A stretch of DNA of 64,000 nt, from NCBI RefSeq assembly GCF_007002745.1, contig NZ_SGNY01000011.1, positions 62,001-126,000 on the forward strand, in the 5' to 3' direction. The translations under genes were made by a program, and so were the position numbers. Shown piece after piece: positions 1 through 7,641 of the stretch. Below the pieces are notes generated by a model. It made no database searches and was not told the origin of the DNA. It saw only the letters and a program-made list of their open reading frames with translations. How positions within the stretch are numbered: position 1 is the stretch's first letter; each line of letters starts with the position of its first letter. This stretch comes from Martinezella rhizogenes (GTDB taxonomy: Bacteria > Pseudomonadota > Alphaproteobacteria > Rhizobiales > Rhizobiaceae).

Positions 1-2
1 AG

Positions 3-155
3 CGGCGTCTTGCCTCCTACCGCTCGCGCGAGGGCGGGCTGTTTGCGTTTTCCGAAGAACTCGCCGAGAAGCGCCGGCAGCTGCGAGACGTCGATCATGC
101 ATTGGCAGCCGTGGCATGTGAGGAGGGTTGTTTGGCCGGCTCGGAAGCTGCCTGA
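3..155 (+). CDS. C-terminal end of a gene that begins before the window
   Basis: An open frame enters from the left edge and stops at 153-155, giving 50 residues that end in a charged, probably coiled-coil helix (LAEKRRQLRDVDHALA). In related rhizobial conjugative plasmids the gene before the ParB-like gene is often a very large methylase/helicase (strawberry-notch type). Position and helical tail fit that, but no catalytic motif is inside the window, so identity is inferred from context only. Codon usage matches the downstream plasmid genes. Confidence 0.45.
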   Translation, partial: RRLASYRSREGGLFAFSEELAEKRRQLRDVDHALAAVACEEGCLAGSEAA

Positions 156-200
156 GGTCCGACGCCATTTGCTGGACCTCCATCCGCTCGGATTTTGGGA

Positions 201-229
201 GCACTGCAGCATTCACATAGCTGCAGTGC
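201..229. repeat. 10-bp perfect inverted repeat
   Basis: GCACTGCAGC (201-210) and GCTGCAGTGC (220-229) are exact inverted copies around a 9-nt spacer. It lies in the gene-free stretch 156-356, where I see no coding sequence. It could be a protein-binding dyad or the hairpin of a small RNA that ends at the terminator at 357-389. Confidence 0.6.
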
Positions 230-356
230 ACAAAAAGTGTTTTCCAAGTGGTCAAAATTCGAGCATAGTGCACACAGCTGATGCACATGGCGGCTTTCCT
301 CCCAGTTCCGCCGCAGCAGCTGTTCCCCTCTGGAGGTTTATTGACCTTCACACTTC

Positions 357-389
357 ATGGGCCGCGGTTTCCGCTGGCCCATTTTTTTT
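357..389 (+). terminator. Strong intrinsic terminator
   Basis: ATGGGCC-GCGG-TTT-CCGC-T-GGCCCAT forms an 11-bp stem with a single bulge, directly followed by eight Ts (382-389). It works only on the plus strand. It sits about 200 nt after the preceding stop codon, so it ends either a long 3' UTR or an unannotated small RNA. Confidence 0.8.
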
Positions 390-726
390 GTCTTCCATCC
401 CGATCGACATCCAGTCGCGTGCATTTGCAGGCCGGCGCGTCAGCCGCCGAAATGAGAAGCAGGCAAGGAGAAAAGAAGAAAAGAGGGAGATAAACCCTTC
501 GCAGAGCAGCCGGCCGGTCGCCGCTGACGCTCAAACGCCGCCTCCGCATCCCGGCCACTCGTCCTTCGCAGGGCTGTCAGCCCCGCTCGTCCTTCGCGGC
601 AGCAATGCTCGGCCGCAGTTGCACCCGGCCGCCCGCTCCGCGGTCCGGGAAGTGTCTTCGAAAAGAATGAAGACACGAGAAGGGCAGGCAGAGGGCCGTG
701 TCCAATCCCCCGAGAAGGAGCATCCC
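390..726 (+). promoter_or_regulatory. Long leader of the ParB-like gene with repeats and hairpin
   Basis: No convincing gene is present in this stretch. It contains two direct copies of CTCGTCCTTCGC (558-569 and 586-597) and a perfect hairpin, GTGTCTTC (652-659) with GAAGACAC (669-676), about 50 nt before the start codon. A Shine-Dalgarno AGAAGGAG (713-720) precedes the ATG at 727. It resembles the other long leaders in 4.6-21.7 kb. Confidence 0.5.
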
Positions 727-2469
727 ATGCAACTGATGAAGGTCGATCCGCGTGCGCTGAAGGACAACCCTGATAATACGCGCCAATCGAAGTCGACGCC
801 GCAGGCCGACGCCCTGCTTTTAGCGACGATCAAGGCCGTCGGCGTGATCCAGCCGCCGGTCATTTTCCCGGAAGCAGGCGGCAACGGCTACGTCATCGAA
901 GCCGGTCACCGGCGCACCCGCATGGCGATCGCCGCCGGTCTCGAGGAAATCGACGTGATCGTCGTCGAGGCGGCCAACGACAACGGCGCCATGCGCTCGA
1001 TGGTCGAGAACATCGCGCGCGAGCCGTTGAACCCCGTCGATCAATGGCGGGGCATCGAGCGACTGGTCGCGCTCGGCTGGACCGAGGAGGCGATCGCCGT
1101 GGCGCTGGCCCTCCCCGTCCGCCAAATCCGCAAGCTTCGTCAGCTTGCCAACGTGCTGCCTTCCATGCTCGACCAGATGGCGAAGGGGGACATGCCCAAC
1201 GAGCAGCAACTGAGGACGATCGCGGCCGCATCGTCCGAGGAGCAGAAAGAGGTCTGGAAAGCCCACAAGCCGAAGAAGGGCGACACGGCGGCCTGGTGGC
1301 AGATCGCCAACGGCCTCTCGAAGACCCGCATGTTTGCTCGCGATGCAAGCTTCGGCGACGACCTCCGCATGGCTTACGGTATCGAGTGGGCCGAGGACCT
1401 GTTCGGCCCTGCCGATCAGGACAATCGCTACACCACCAACGTCGAAGCCTTTCTCGGCGCCCAGCAGGAGTGGATGGCGAGTAACCTTCCGAAGAAGGGC
1501 GCCATCGTCGAGGTCAACAATTGGGGCCAGCCGGACCTGCCCAAGAAGGCCGAACGCGTCTACGGCAAGCCGGCCAAGGGCGATTGCACCGCGATGTATC
1601 TCGATCGCGATGGCAAGGTGCAGAGCGTCCACTACCGGATGCCGGAGGCAAGGAAAACCGAAGGGCGATCCGGTCCCGCCGGTGATGCTTCGACGGAGGC
1701 CGATGACGACACTGATGTCGTCGGGAAGACCAGGCCCGAGGTCACGCAAAAGGGCCAGGACATGATCGGTGATTTCCGCACCGATGCGCTGCATGAGGCG
1801 CTCGCCCGGGCGCCGATCGAGGACGACATGCTGATGGCGCTACTGGTCATGGCCTTCGCCGGCACCAATGTGCGGGTCGATTCCGGCGCCAACGACACGG
1901 TGTTCGGACCGAAGCGTTTCCAGCGTCATGTCGCGCGCCTCTATTCCGCGGACGGACGCTTGTCCTTCGACATGGACAACGTGCGCGTCGCGGCCCGTTC
2001 CGTTCTCATCGACGTGCTCTCATGCCGGCGCGGCATTTCGAACAGCGGCGTCGTCTCGCGCATTGCCGGCGACGCAATCGGCGCGGACGCATTCCTTCCG
2101 AACATGGGGACGGAGGATTTCCTCCTGTGCCTGTCGCGTCAGGCGCTGGAAGCGGTCGCCAAGTCGGTCAATCTCGTCCCGCGGGCACGGGTCCGCGAAA
2201 CCCGCGCAGCACTCGTCGATCACTTCGCGGCCGATGCTGCCTTCGTCCTTCCGGCGGCGCTGTTTGCGCCCGACCCGAAGGACATCGCCGATCTCATGAA
2301 GCACGCCGATGATCTCGTCGGCGACGACAGCGATGGCGCGCAGGACGAGAGCATCGGTGTGGAAGGGTTTGATCCAACGGCGACGGGACATGACGATCCT
2401 GCCGCCGACCCCGTGCGTGATGCCGCCTCCGACGAGGAGGAAACCGCCTACGGGATCGCGGCGGAATAG
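727..2469 (+). CDS. ParB-like N-terminal-domain protein of the plasmid leading region
   Basis: The protein is 580 residues when started at the ATG at 727, which has a good Shine-Dalgarno. The frame is open to position 10, but that part has no ribosome site and reads through terminator sequence. Residues 1-110 form a ParB/Spo0J-type domain with the AGHRR box (59-63) and the ENIAREPLNPVD box (94-105). Residues 105-160 look like the helix-turn-helix that follows in ParB proteins. The C-terminal 400 residues match no domain I recognise and end in a very acidic tail. Long ParB-like proteins of this kind are common on rhizobial conjugative plasmids next to ArdC-type genes. It is unlikely to be the segregation ParB, because RepB is present at 60.6 kb; a DNA-binding role in plasmid establishment is inferred. 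Confidence 0.8.
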   Translation: MQLMKVDPRALKDNPDNTRQSKSTPQADALLLATIKAVGVIQPPVIFPEAGGNGYVIEAGHRRTRMAIAAGLEEIDVIVVEAANDNGAMRSMVENIAREPLNPVDQWRGIERLVALGWTEEAIAVALALPVRQIRKLRQLANVLPSMLDQMAKGDMPNEQQLRTIAAASSEEQKEVWKAHKPKKGDTAAWWQIANGLSKTRMFARDASFGDDLRMAYGIEWAEDLFGPADQDNRYTTNVEAFLGAQQEWMASNLPKKGAIVEVNNWGQPDLPKKAERVYGKPAKGDCTAMYLDRDGKVQSVHYRMPEARKTEGRSGPAGDASTEADDDTDVVGKTRPEVTQKGQDMIGDFRTDALHEALARAPIEDDMLMALLVMAFAGTNVRVDSGANDTVFGPKRFQRHVARLYSADGRLSFDMDNVRVAARSVLIDVLSCRRGISNSGVVSRIAGDAIGADAFLPNMGTEDFLLCLSRQALEAVAKSVNLVPRARVRETRAALVDHFAADAAFVLPAALFAPDPKDIADLMKHADDLVGDDSDGAQDESIGVEGFDPTATGHDDPAADPVRDAASDEEETAYGIAAE

Positions 2470-2494
2470 CCCCCGCCCTTCTCCGCCTGATCTT

Positions 2495-2525
2495 CCGCCG
2501 CCGGTCCTCCCGGCGGCGGTTTCGT
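2495..2525 (+). terminator. Intrinsic terminator after the ParB-like gene
   Basis: CCGCCGCCGG (2495-2504) pairs perfectly with CCGGCGGCGG (2510-2519) around a 5-nt loop, followed by TTTCGTTT. It separates the ParB-like gene from the operon starting at 2560. Confidence 0.75.
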
Positions 2526-2559
2526 TTCCACCACCCGCAAAAACCTGAAGGAAGATGCG

Positions 2560-3036
2560 ATGTCCGCGTCTCTGATTTATGACCTCGCCCCGATCGGCTC
2601 CATCGTCGCCTGGTCGGATGGTAGCCCACGACCGCCCGAGCGCCACAGGAAGAAATTGTCAGCTTGGCAAACGCGCAATAGCCAGGGCCGGCTGATCCGC
2701 AAGGAAGGCAAGCGCGGCCTCGGCAACACCAGCCTGTCACCGTGTTTCACGGTGCATGAAGGCGATCTCGGCGCAAATGGCGTCATCACCGTCCGTATCC
2801 ACCGGACCTTTTCGCTCGATAGCGGCCTGACATTCAAAGTCGTCGAGCGACCCGCCCTTGGATCAGTTCGGGTCTTCGATCGCCCCGGCGCCAATGCCGA
2901 ACTCCTCCACCTGGCGGACAATCGGCAGGCGGCCGCGGAATGGCTCACCCGGCATGTATATCCGCATGCCGTTCTCGAGGAGGTGACTGCCGACGAGGTC
3001 GCCGCCGATCATATCGAGGGGAGGTCTGCAGCATGA
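2560..3036 (+). CDS. Conserved plasmid protein of unknown function (158 aa)
   Basis: The ATG at 2560 has GAAGGAAG just upstream. The 158-residue protein is soluble, with no signal peptide or membrane segment. Its N-terminal half is basic (PPERHRKKLSAWQTRN) and the middle looks like a beta-rich domain. I do not recognise a family with certainty. Its stop overlaps the next start (ATGA at 3033-3036), so it is the first gene of a translationally coupled set of four (2560-4677). Confidence 0.7.
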   Translation: MSASLIYDLAPIGSIVAWSDGSPRPPERHRKKLSAWQTRNSQGRLIRKEGKRGLGNTSLSPCFTVHEGDLGANGVITVRIHRTFSLDSGLTFKVVERPALGSVRVFDRPGANAELLHLADNRQAAAEWLTRHVYPHAVLEEVTADEVAADHIEGRSAA

Positions 3037-3917
3037 CTATGGTCCCTTCTCAATCCTTCGAAGTCTCCCCCCTTGACGCGTCAGGGGTGGAGTTCGGCAG
3101 AAGCGCCGACGGCATGGCCGTTGCGCGTGTGTCCGATCTCGTCTTCGCCATGGTTCCCGCCCGGGATGGTCAGTATTTCCTAGCCAGTGCCTGGCGCGTG
3201 TCACGGCCGCTTGCCGAACTGAAGCGCGATGATTTCTATTCGCACCACGGCTCTGTCGAGGGCGAAGCCGCTTTTCGCAACCGCATGATCGAACAGGCCG
3301 GACACAGCCGCGAACTCAGCCTACTATCCCGCCAGACCGTCCGGTTGACCTGCAGCACGCCATGGGGTCCGTCACAGGGCGCCACCGTCTACGCAGACGG
3401 AATTGTCTGCCATACGACGGCAGGTCATGGCGGCTTCAGGCTCTCCGACGCCTGCAATGCCAAGGTCCACTCGACGCTTAGGACAGATGGCGGCTGGTAT
3501 GAAGAGGACGCCGCCTGGGCAATCGTTGCGCTGACCTTTCCGGACCTGTTCACGACCTATGAGCGCAAGTGCGCCGACAAGACGATCCGCAACAGCTGGC
3601 CGGATGCCTGGGAAACGATTTTCGGTCGGTCGCTCGCACCCGGCGAATCGTACGAGAAGGACGCCCAGGCGTTCGCACGGGAACATGCCGGCGACTGGAT
3701 CGTCACCGCGGCAATTCGTTCGGACCATCATCCTGGTATGACCGAGGTGATCGCCACCATCGGCGGCACGCGCGGCGCGCGGGTGGAAGAGCGCCGGTTT
3801 CTGGTGCCGTGCGACGAGTATGCGGTCGGCCGCTTCGGATTCATCATCGATGAGACCCGGCATGCCATCTATGAGGGTTCCTCCAGCTTCGCCGCATGGC
3901 GCGGGAGGGCGGCATGA
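3033..3917 (+). CDS. Conserved plasmid protein of unknown function (294 aa)
   Basis: The start at 3033 overlaps the upstream stop by ATGA; an earlier in-frame start at 2940 lies inside the previous gene. The 294-residue protein is soluble. The central segment (STPWGPSQGATVYADGI, then TAGHGGFRLS) resembles a family I believe is catalogued as DUF7007 in rhizobial plasmids; that name is from memory. The H-G-G-F segment and conserved Trp, Tyr and Asp residues suggest a folded enzyme or binding domain, but no catalytic motif is assignable. Second of four overlapping genes. Confidence 0.72.
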   Translation: MTMVPSQSFEVSPLDASGVEFGRSADGMAVARVSDLVFAMVPARDGQYFLASAWRVSRPLAELKRDDFYSHHGSVEGEAAFRNRMIEQAGHSRELSLLSRQTVRLTCSTPWGPSQGATVYADGIVCHTTAGHGGFRLSDACNAKVHSTLRTDGGWYEEDAAWAIVALTFPDLFTTYERKCADKTIRNSWPDAWETIFGRSLAPGESYEKDAQAFAREHAGDWIVTAAIRSDHHPGMTEVIATIGGTRGARVEERRFLVPCDEYAVGRFGFIIDETRHAIYEGSSSFAAWRGRAA

Positions 3918-4273
3918 TGTCCAAGCTCGAGCACCGCGCCGCGCAGTTTACCAGAATGGAATCGGCACGGCGGCAGACGCAGCACCAGCTCGATCTGATC
4001 GACCGGCAGATCACGCGACGCATGACGACGATCATTCCTCTGCTTGGTCGCCGTCAGTCCGGATATCGTCGCGGCAAGGCGCCGGAGCCAGGCGCCTTCC
4101 TCGAACGCTACCGGTCCAATCTGGCAGCCATCACCGCCGAGCGTCAGCCGGAAATCGATGCGCTTTCGAGAAAACTCGCCCGACAGGATGCGGCAATCGC
4201 GGCGCTGCGGGGGCGAGCCAGTTCCGACGGCACAGTCGTCGCCGATACCGGTCTGGGAGGTAGGAAGCCATGA
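3914..4273 (+). CDS. Small basic coiled-coil protein, unknown function (119 aa)
   Basis: Two adjacent ATGs (3914, 3917) are possible starts. The first gives an ATGA overlap with the upstream stop and has GGGAGG about 6 nt before it. The protein is basic, with heptad-like helices at residues 5-35 (LEHRAAQFTRMESARRQTQHQ) and 65-90 (EIDALSRKLARQDAAIAAL). No domain is recognised. Third of four overlapping genes; likely made with its neighbours and perhaps part of one complex. Confidence 0.65.
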   Translation: MMSKLEHRAAQFTRMESARRQTQHQLDLIDRQITRRMTTIIPLLGRRQSGYRRGKAPEPGAFLERYRSNLAAITAERQPEIDALSRKLARQDAAIAALRGRASSDGTVVADTGLGGRKP

Positions 4274-4677
4274 GCACGATCGGAGACCTGGAGCGAAGAG
4301 CAGGCATCGGCGCATCCCCGGCGGAGCGAACCGCTTTCTGGCTGCAGTTCCATCACCTCGAAGGCGAAGCCTGCCTCAATGCCGGTGTCGCGGAACTCAG
4401 GCGGCTGATCGCCCAGAGGGAAGCGCGGCCGGATCCCAGACCAAAACCGCGCGCCGTTCGTCGTACACGCGAAGCCCTGCCGTCTTTGACGCCGGAACAG
4501 GAAGCAGCGCTTCAGGCCTATGCCGTCAGGCATGGACGGCGCTGGAAATCGATCCTCAACAATGCCTGGATGGGCGGGCCGCCGCATGATGACGGCGGTC
4601 TGCTGCGCGGACTTCGTAACTCGCACGGTCCGACCTGGCTGCAATCCTACCGGTTGTCCAAGCCGGCCAAGCGATAG
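4270..4677 (+). CDS. Small conserved plasmid protein, unknown function (135 aa)
   Basis: The ATG at 4270 overlaps the previous stop (ATGA). The C-terminal half (EQEAALQAYAVRHGRRWKSIL, then WMGGPPHDDGGLLRGLRN) is a compact motif that I have seen in uncharacterised proteins of alphaproteobacterial plasmids; no function is known to me. There is no membrane segment. Last gene of the coupled set; the downstream gap of 367 bp separates it from the next transcription unit. Confidence 0.68.
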   Translation: MSTIGDLERRAGIGASPAERTAFWLQFHHLEGEACLNAGVAELRRLIAQREARPDPRPKPRAVRRTREALPSLTPEQEAALQAYAVRHGRRWKSILNNAWMGGPPHDDGGLLRGLRNSHGPTWLQSYRLSKPAKR

Positions 4678-5044
4678 GCCGGGCGCGTGGCGTCAGCGGG
4701 CGGGAAGGGCGGAGATAGGCGGCAGCGTCTGTCGTTTCGTTCGAGGACTCCATGATTCCTCCCCTGCCGGATCGCCCTTCGGTTTTGCTGCGGTCTGAAC
4801 CGGCGGCCGTACGCTTCAAGGCCGCTGTCGCGCCGCCGTGCGGCCGGACCCCGCCGTCCTTCACGGAGCAGGCTCGCGTGCTCTTTCGAGTGCAGTTTGC
4901 CCTCCTCGCCCGCAAACCGGCTCCGCTCGTCCAGGCAGGACCGGACCCTGAAACGCCCGTCTTCCGCCGGTTCGGGATGACCGCACCGAAGGGCAAGCCG
5001 GCAAGGGCCGGAACCGTTTCGGACGACCTCGAAAGGAAACGATC
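4678..5044 (+). promoter_or_regulatory. Long GC-rich leader with AT-armed inverted repeat
   Basis: No credible gene is seen in these 367 bp. The inverted repeat GTTTGC (4895-4900) / GCAAAC (4912-4917) is followed by CGGCTCCGCTCGTC, and the start codon of the next gene lies about 128 nt downstream. The same layout (AT-rich arms, GC-rich spacer, GGCTCC, then about 100 nt to the ATG) recurs at 17.7, 20.25, 20.76 and 21.55 kb. Confidence 0.45.
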
Positions 5045-5632
5045 ATGTCCAAGCCCGCACCCTCCTCTCGCCAATCCGCCCGCGTCGTGCAACTGCGCAA
5101 GGGCGCCACCATCGAGATGGTCCGGCTGACATGCCCGGACGCCAGCCAGGCGCTGAAGATCGCCGAGAGTTTCGGCACCGCTGTCATCGACAGCGACGGC
5201 ATCCGCGACCTTCACGAACGGCTCGTCATCGAGACCGCCGATGCGCTGGGGGACGGCCTGGGCGATAAGGCCATGCAGATCCACCTGCAGCGCATCGTCG
5301 GCGCCTTCGTCGGCTCCGCCCACGGCGCCGGCCAGTTCTATAGCCGCGCCGTCACCGAGGCGCGCGATGCCACGGCCAAGGCCGCCAACGACGCCCGCGA
5401 CGAGGACCTCGACGGCCCGGTCGGTTATGACAGCGCCGCCCAGCGCAAGCGCGAATTCGCCGCCGACATGGGCATACAGGCCCATTCGCTTAGAATGGCG
5501 GCCGAAGGCGCCGTCGCCGCCTATGCCCAGGTGATTGGCGAGACCTGGAAGCCTTTCGACCGGCCGGTCGAGCAGCCGGGCCATTCGCTTAGCCGCAAGG
5601 CGGCCGAAGCGCAGATCTCGGCCTTCGACTAG
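5045..5632 (+). CDS. Conserved leading-region protein, unknown function (195 aa)
   Basis: ATG at 5045 with AAGGAAA upstream. The 195-residue protein is soluble, acidic and mostly helical, with an alanine-rich helix (RAVTEARDATAKAANDARDEDLDGPVG) in the middle. No catalytic or DNA-binding motif is evident and I do not recognise the family. It has its own long leader and lies directly before the ArdC-type gene, so it is probably one of the proteins made early after plasmid entry; this is inference from position. Confidence 0.68.
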   Translation: MSKPAPSSRQSARVVQLRKGATIEMVRLTCPDASQALKIAESFGTAVIDSDGIRDLHERLVIETADALGDGLGDKAMQIHLQRIVGAFVGSAHGAGQFYSRAVTEARDATAKAANDARDEDLDGPVGYDSAAQRKREFAADMGIQAHSLRMAAEGAVAAYAQVIGETWKPFDRPVEQPGHSLSRKAAEAQISAFD

Positions 5633-5640
5633 GTACTGCC

Positions 5641-5659
5641 GGCGGGGCTCCGGCCCCGC
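5641..5659 (+). terminator. Stem-loop after the 195-aa gene
   Basis: GCGGGGC-TCCG-GCCCCGC forms a perfect 7-bp stem immediately after the stop codon, followed by the pyrimidine-rich CTCTTC. It is a plausible weak terminator. Confidence 0.55.
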
Positions 5660-5672
5660 TCTTCGACTAACG

Positions 5673-5711
5673 CGAAAACGGCCGGTTCCATGGCGGAGCC
5701 GGCTGTTTTCG
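5673..5711. terminator. Large symmetric hairpin, possibly a bidirectional terminator
   Basis: CGAAAAC-G-GCCGG... pairs with ...CCGGC-T-GTTTTCG, giving AT-rich ends and a GC core. It resembles both a bidirectional terminator and the AT-armed hairpins of the other leaders. It lies in the 5633-5935 leader of the ArdC-type gene, where I see no coding sequence. Confidence 0.5.
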
Positions 5712-5935
5712 TGTCGCTGACGCGGCCCACAGGGAAACGGAAATGAGACAGATGGCACGACCGTCGCGGCCCGTTCCGTTCGTCGGGTCTGCAGGAGCCA
5801 CCGGCAGATGCAACGGCTCCGCCGTCCTCCACTTTCGTTCCGGCCGTTCCGGTGCACCGGCCGGCTGATCGGCTCCTGCCTTCTGCCCTCCGCAACGGGC
5901 CGCGACGGGCGCGGCCTCAAAATGGAGGCTCTGAC

Positions 5936-6558
5936 ATGAGCAATATGGAGAAACAGCGGGTCGATCTTTATACCCGTATCACGGACAGAATCGTAGAGGA
6001 TCTGGCGAAGGGCGTGCGGCCGTGGATGAAACCATGGAACGCCGCGAACGCGACCGGCCGTATCACCCGGCCGTTGCGTCATAACGGACAGCCGTATTCG
6101 GGCGTCAACGTGCTCCTTCTCTGGTCGGAGGGCAACGCCCGGGGTTATACGTCATCCACATGGATGACGTTCAAGCAGGCCCTTGAGCTGGGTGCTGCCG
6201 TCCGCAAGGGCGAGACCGGGGCGACGGTCGTCTTCGCCAGCCGTTTCACCAAGTCCGAAACCGACGGGAATGGCGGCGAGGTCGAGCGGGAGATCCCTTT
6301 CCTGAAGGCCTACAGTGTCTTCAACGTCGAACAGATCGACGGACTTCTCGACCAATATTATCACCAGCCGGCGCCTGGTCCGGATCCGGTCGAGCGCATT
6401 GAGCATGCCGACCGTTTCTTTCGCAACACGGGTGCTGTGATCCGCCACGGTGGCAACCAGGCCTTCTTTGCGCCGGCCGCCGACATCGTCCAGATGCCGC
6501 CGTTTGAGAGCTTCAAGGATGCGGCAAGCTATTATGCGACCTTGAGCCACGAGGTTAC
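5936..6558 (+). pseudogene. ardC: ArdC-type antirestriction protein, 5' fragment
   Basis: ATG at 5936 with GGAGGC upstream. The fragment encodes about 207 residues: the ArdC N-terminal ssDNA-binding-like domain (YTRITDRIVEDL, then GVRPWMKPWN and GQPYSGVNVLLLW) and the start of the zincin metallopeptidase domain up to LSHEVT. The frame then runs into RIT1, which enters inside the codons of the HEXXH zinc motif. The remaining parts lie at 10000-10188 and 17165-17282. Joined, they give a protein of about 308 residues, a normal ArdC length. ArdC proteins protect incoming DNA from restriction. As it stands the gene is inactivated, though the N-terminal domain could still be made, with a tail encoded by the element to 6691. 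Confidence 0.88.
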
Positions 6559-6559
6559 G

Positions 6560-6650
6560 CATAATGCCGACCGCCGGATTATGCCGATAAGGGTGGGGTT
6601 GCGCCGACGTTTGCAACGAATTCCGGCGCATCCTGTTCGGCATAATCAGA
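6560..6650. repeat. RIT1 terminal inverted repeat, left
   Basis: Inverted partner of 9884-9974 with about ten differences by eye, including one single-base indel. It contains an internal dyad, GATTATGCCG (6578-6587) and CGGCATAATC (6638-6647). The inner end overlaps the ritC stop codon. Confidence 0.85.
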
Positions 6651-7641
6651 GTGTTTCGAGGAATGCGAGGAGCTTGTCGCTTGGCTTATAACGCGAAGGT
6701 TTTGCGTCCGGGGCGACCATTCGAGCCAGCGCTTTTTCCTTCAGCCGCAAGTCCGCGTGAACATAGACCTGGGTTGTCTCCACGGATTCATGGCCAAGCC
6801 ACAGCGCGATTACCGTCTGATCCACACCGTGATGAAGCAGCTCCATCGCGGTACTATGACGCAGAACATGCGGGCTCACCCGTTTTTCTGCCAATGATGG
6901 GCAAAATCGAGCTGCAGTCAGTGCATGCCGGCTGATTAAGCGCTCCAGCGCGTCTCTGCTCATGCGGGTCCCGCGGATCGTTGGGAACACGATGTCCGTT
7001 TCATTGCCACGGCATTCATGCAGCCACGCTTGTAAAAGCCTCGCCGTGTCGCGCCGAAGCGGCGTGCTGCGCTCCTTTCGCCCCTTGCCCTGGCACCGGA
7101 TATGGGCGCCGGTTCCGAGAACAATATCTGATGTGCGCAAGGATATGAGCTCGGATGCTCGTAGACCGGTTTGAAGGGTGAGAACGAGAAGGGTATGGTC
7201 TCGCCGGCCGGCCCATGTCGATCTGTCCGGGGCAGCGATAATCGCATCGATTTCGTGTCTTTCGAGGAAGTCGATGCTTCGCTTCACATAACGCTTGTTC
7301 GGCATGTCTAAAACCTTTTGGCAATGCCGGAGCAGGTCAGGCTCCAACATCGCGACAAACCGGAAGAAGGAGCGTATGGCGGCAAGCCTGGTATTCCGAC
7401 TGCGTGCGGAATTGCCTCGGTCAGCCTCTACGTAGTTGAGGAAGTTTCCGACCAATGCCGCATCGATATCCTCGACCGCGAGCTTGGTCGGCGGCCTGCC
7501 TAGTTGCCCACTTGCAAACATCAGGAGGAGCCGGAACGTATCCCTGTAGCCTGCGATCGTATTGGGGCTTGCGTTGACCTGCTCGGTCAGCCGCTCGGTA
7601 AAGAAACGCTGGACCAGTGTGGGAAGGCGCGAAGGCTTCAT
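6646..7641 (-). CDS. Tyrosine recombinase RitC of RIT1
   Basis: 331 residues, third gene of the trio. The start overlaps the preceding stop (ATGA at 7638-7641). Core-binding SAM-like domain in residues 1-110 (NTIAGYRDTFRLLL), catalytic domain after residue 125. Catalytic arginine in TGLRASELISL, HxxR box in HVLRHSTAMELL, second histidine in LGHESVETTQ, nucleophile tyrosine in QVYVHAD. All residues needed for activity are present. The C-terminal tail (YKPSDKLLAFLETL) closely resembles that of RitC in RIT2 (RDTSVLAWLDTL). Confidence 0.9.
   Translation of the reverse strand: MKPSRLPTLVQRFFTERLTEQVNASPNTIAGYRDTFRLLLMFASGQLGRPPTKLAVEDIDAALVGNFLNYVEADRGNSARSRNTRLAAIRSFFRFVAMLEPDLLRHCQKVLDMPNKRYVKRSIDFLERHEIDAIIAAPDRSTWAGRRDHTLLVLTLQTGLRASELISLRTSDIVLGTGAHIRCQGKGRKERSTPLRRDTARLLQAWLHECRGNETDIVFPTIRGTRMSRDALERLISRHALTAARFCPSLAEKRVSPHVLRHSTAMELLHHGVDQTVIALWLGHESVETTQVYVHADLRLKEKALARMVAPDAKPSRYKPSDKLLAFLETL

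Noticed and set aside
559-597. Two CTCGTCCTTCGC copies as a possible repeat array
   Set aside because: There are only two copies with unequal flanks; it is noted as part of the leader and not as an array.
10-726. A 239-codon N-terminal extension of the ParB-like frame
   Set aside because: It runs through a strong terminator and repeats, has no ribosome site, and the ATG at 727 has a good one exactly where the ParB domain begins.
4556-6082. Long minus-strand open frame (508 codons)
   Set aside because: It lies opposite three real plus-strand genes and two leaders; the composition is Arg/Gly/Ala-rich as expected for the reverse of GC-rich DNA, and no family is recognisable.
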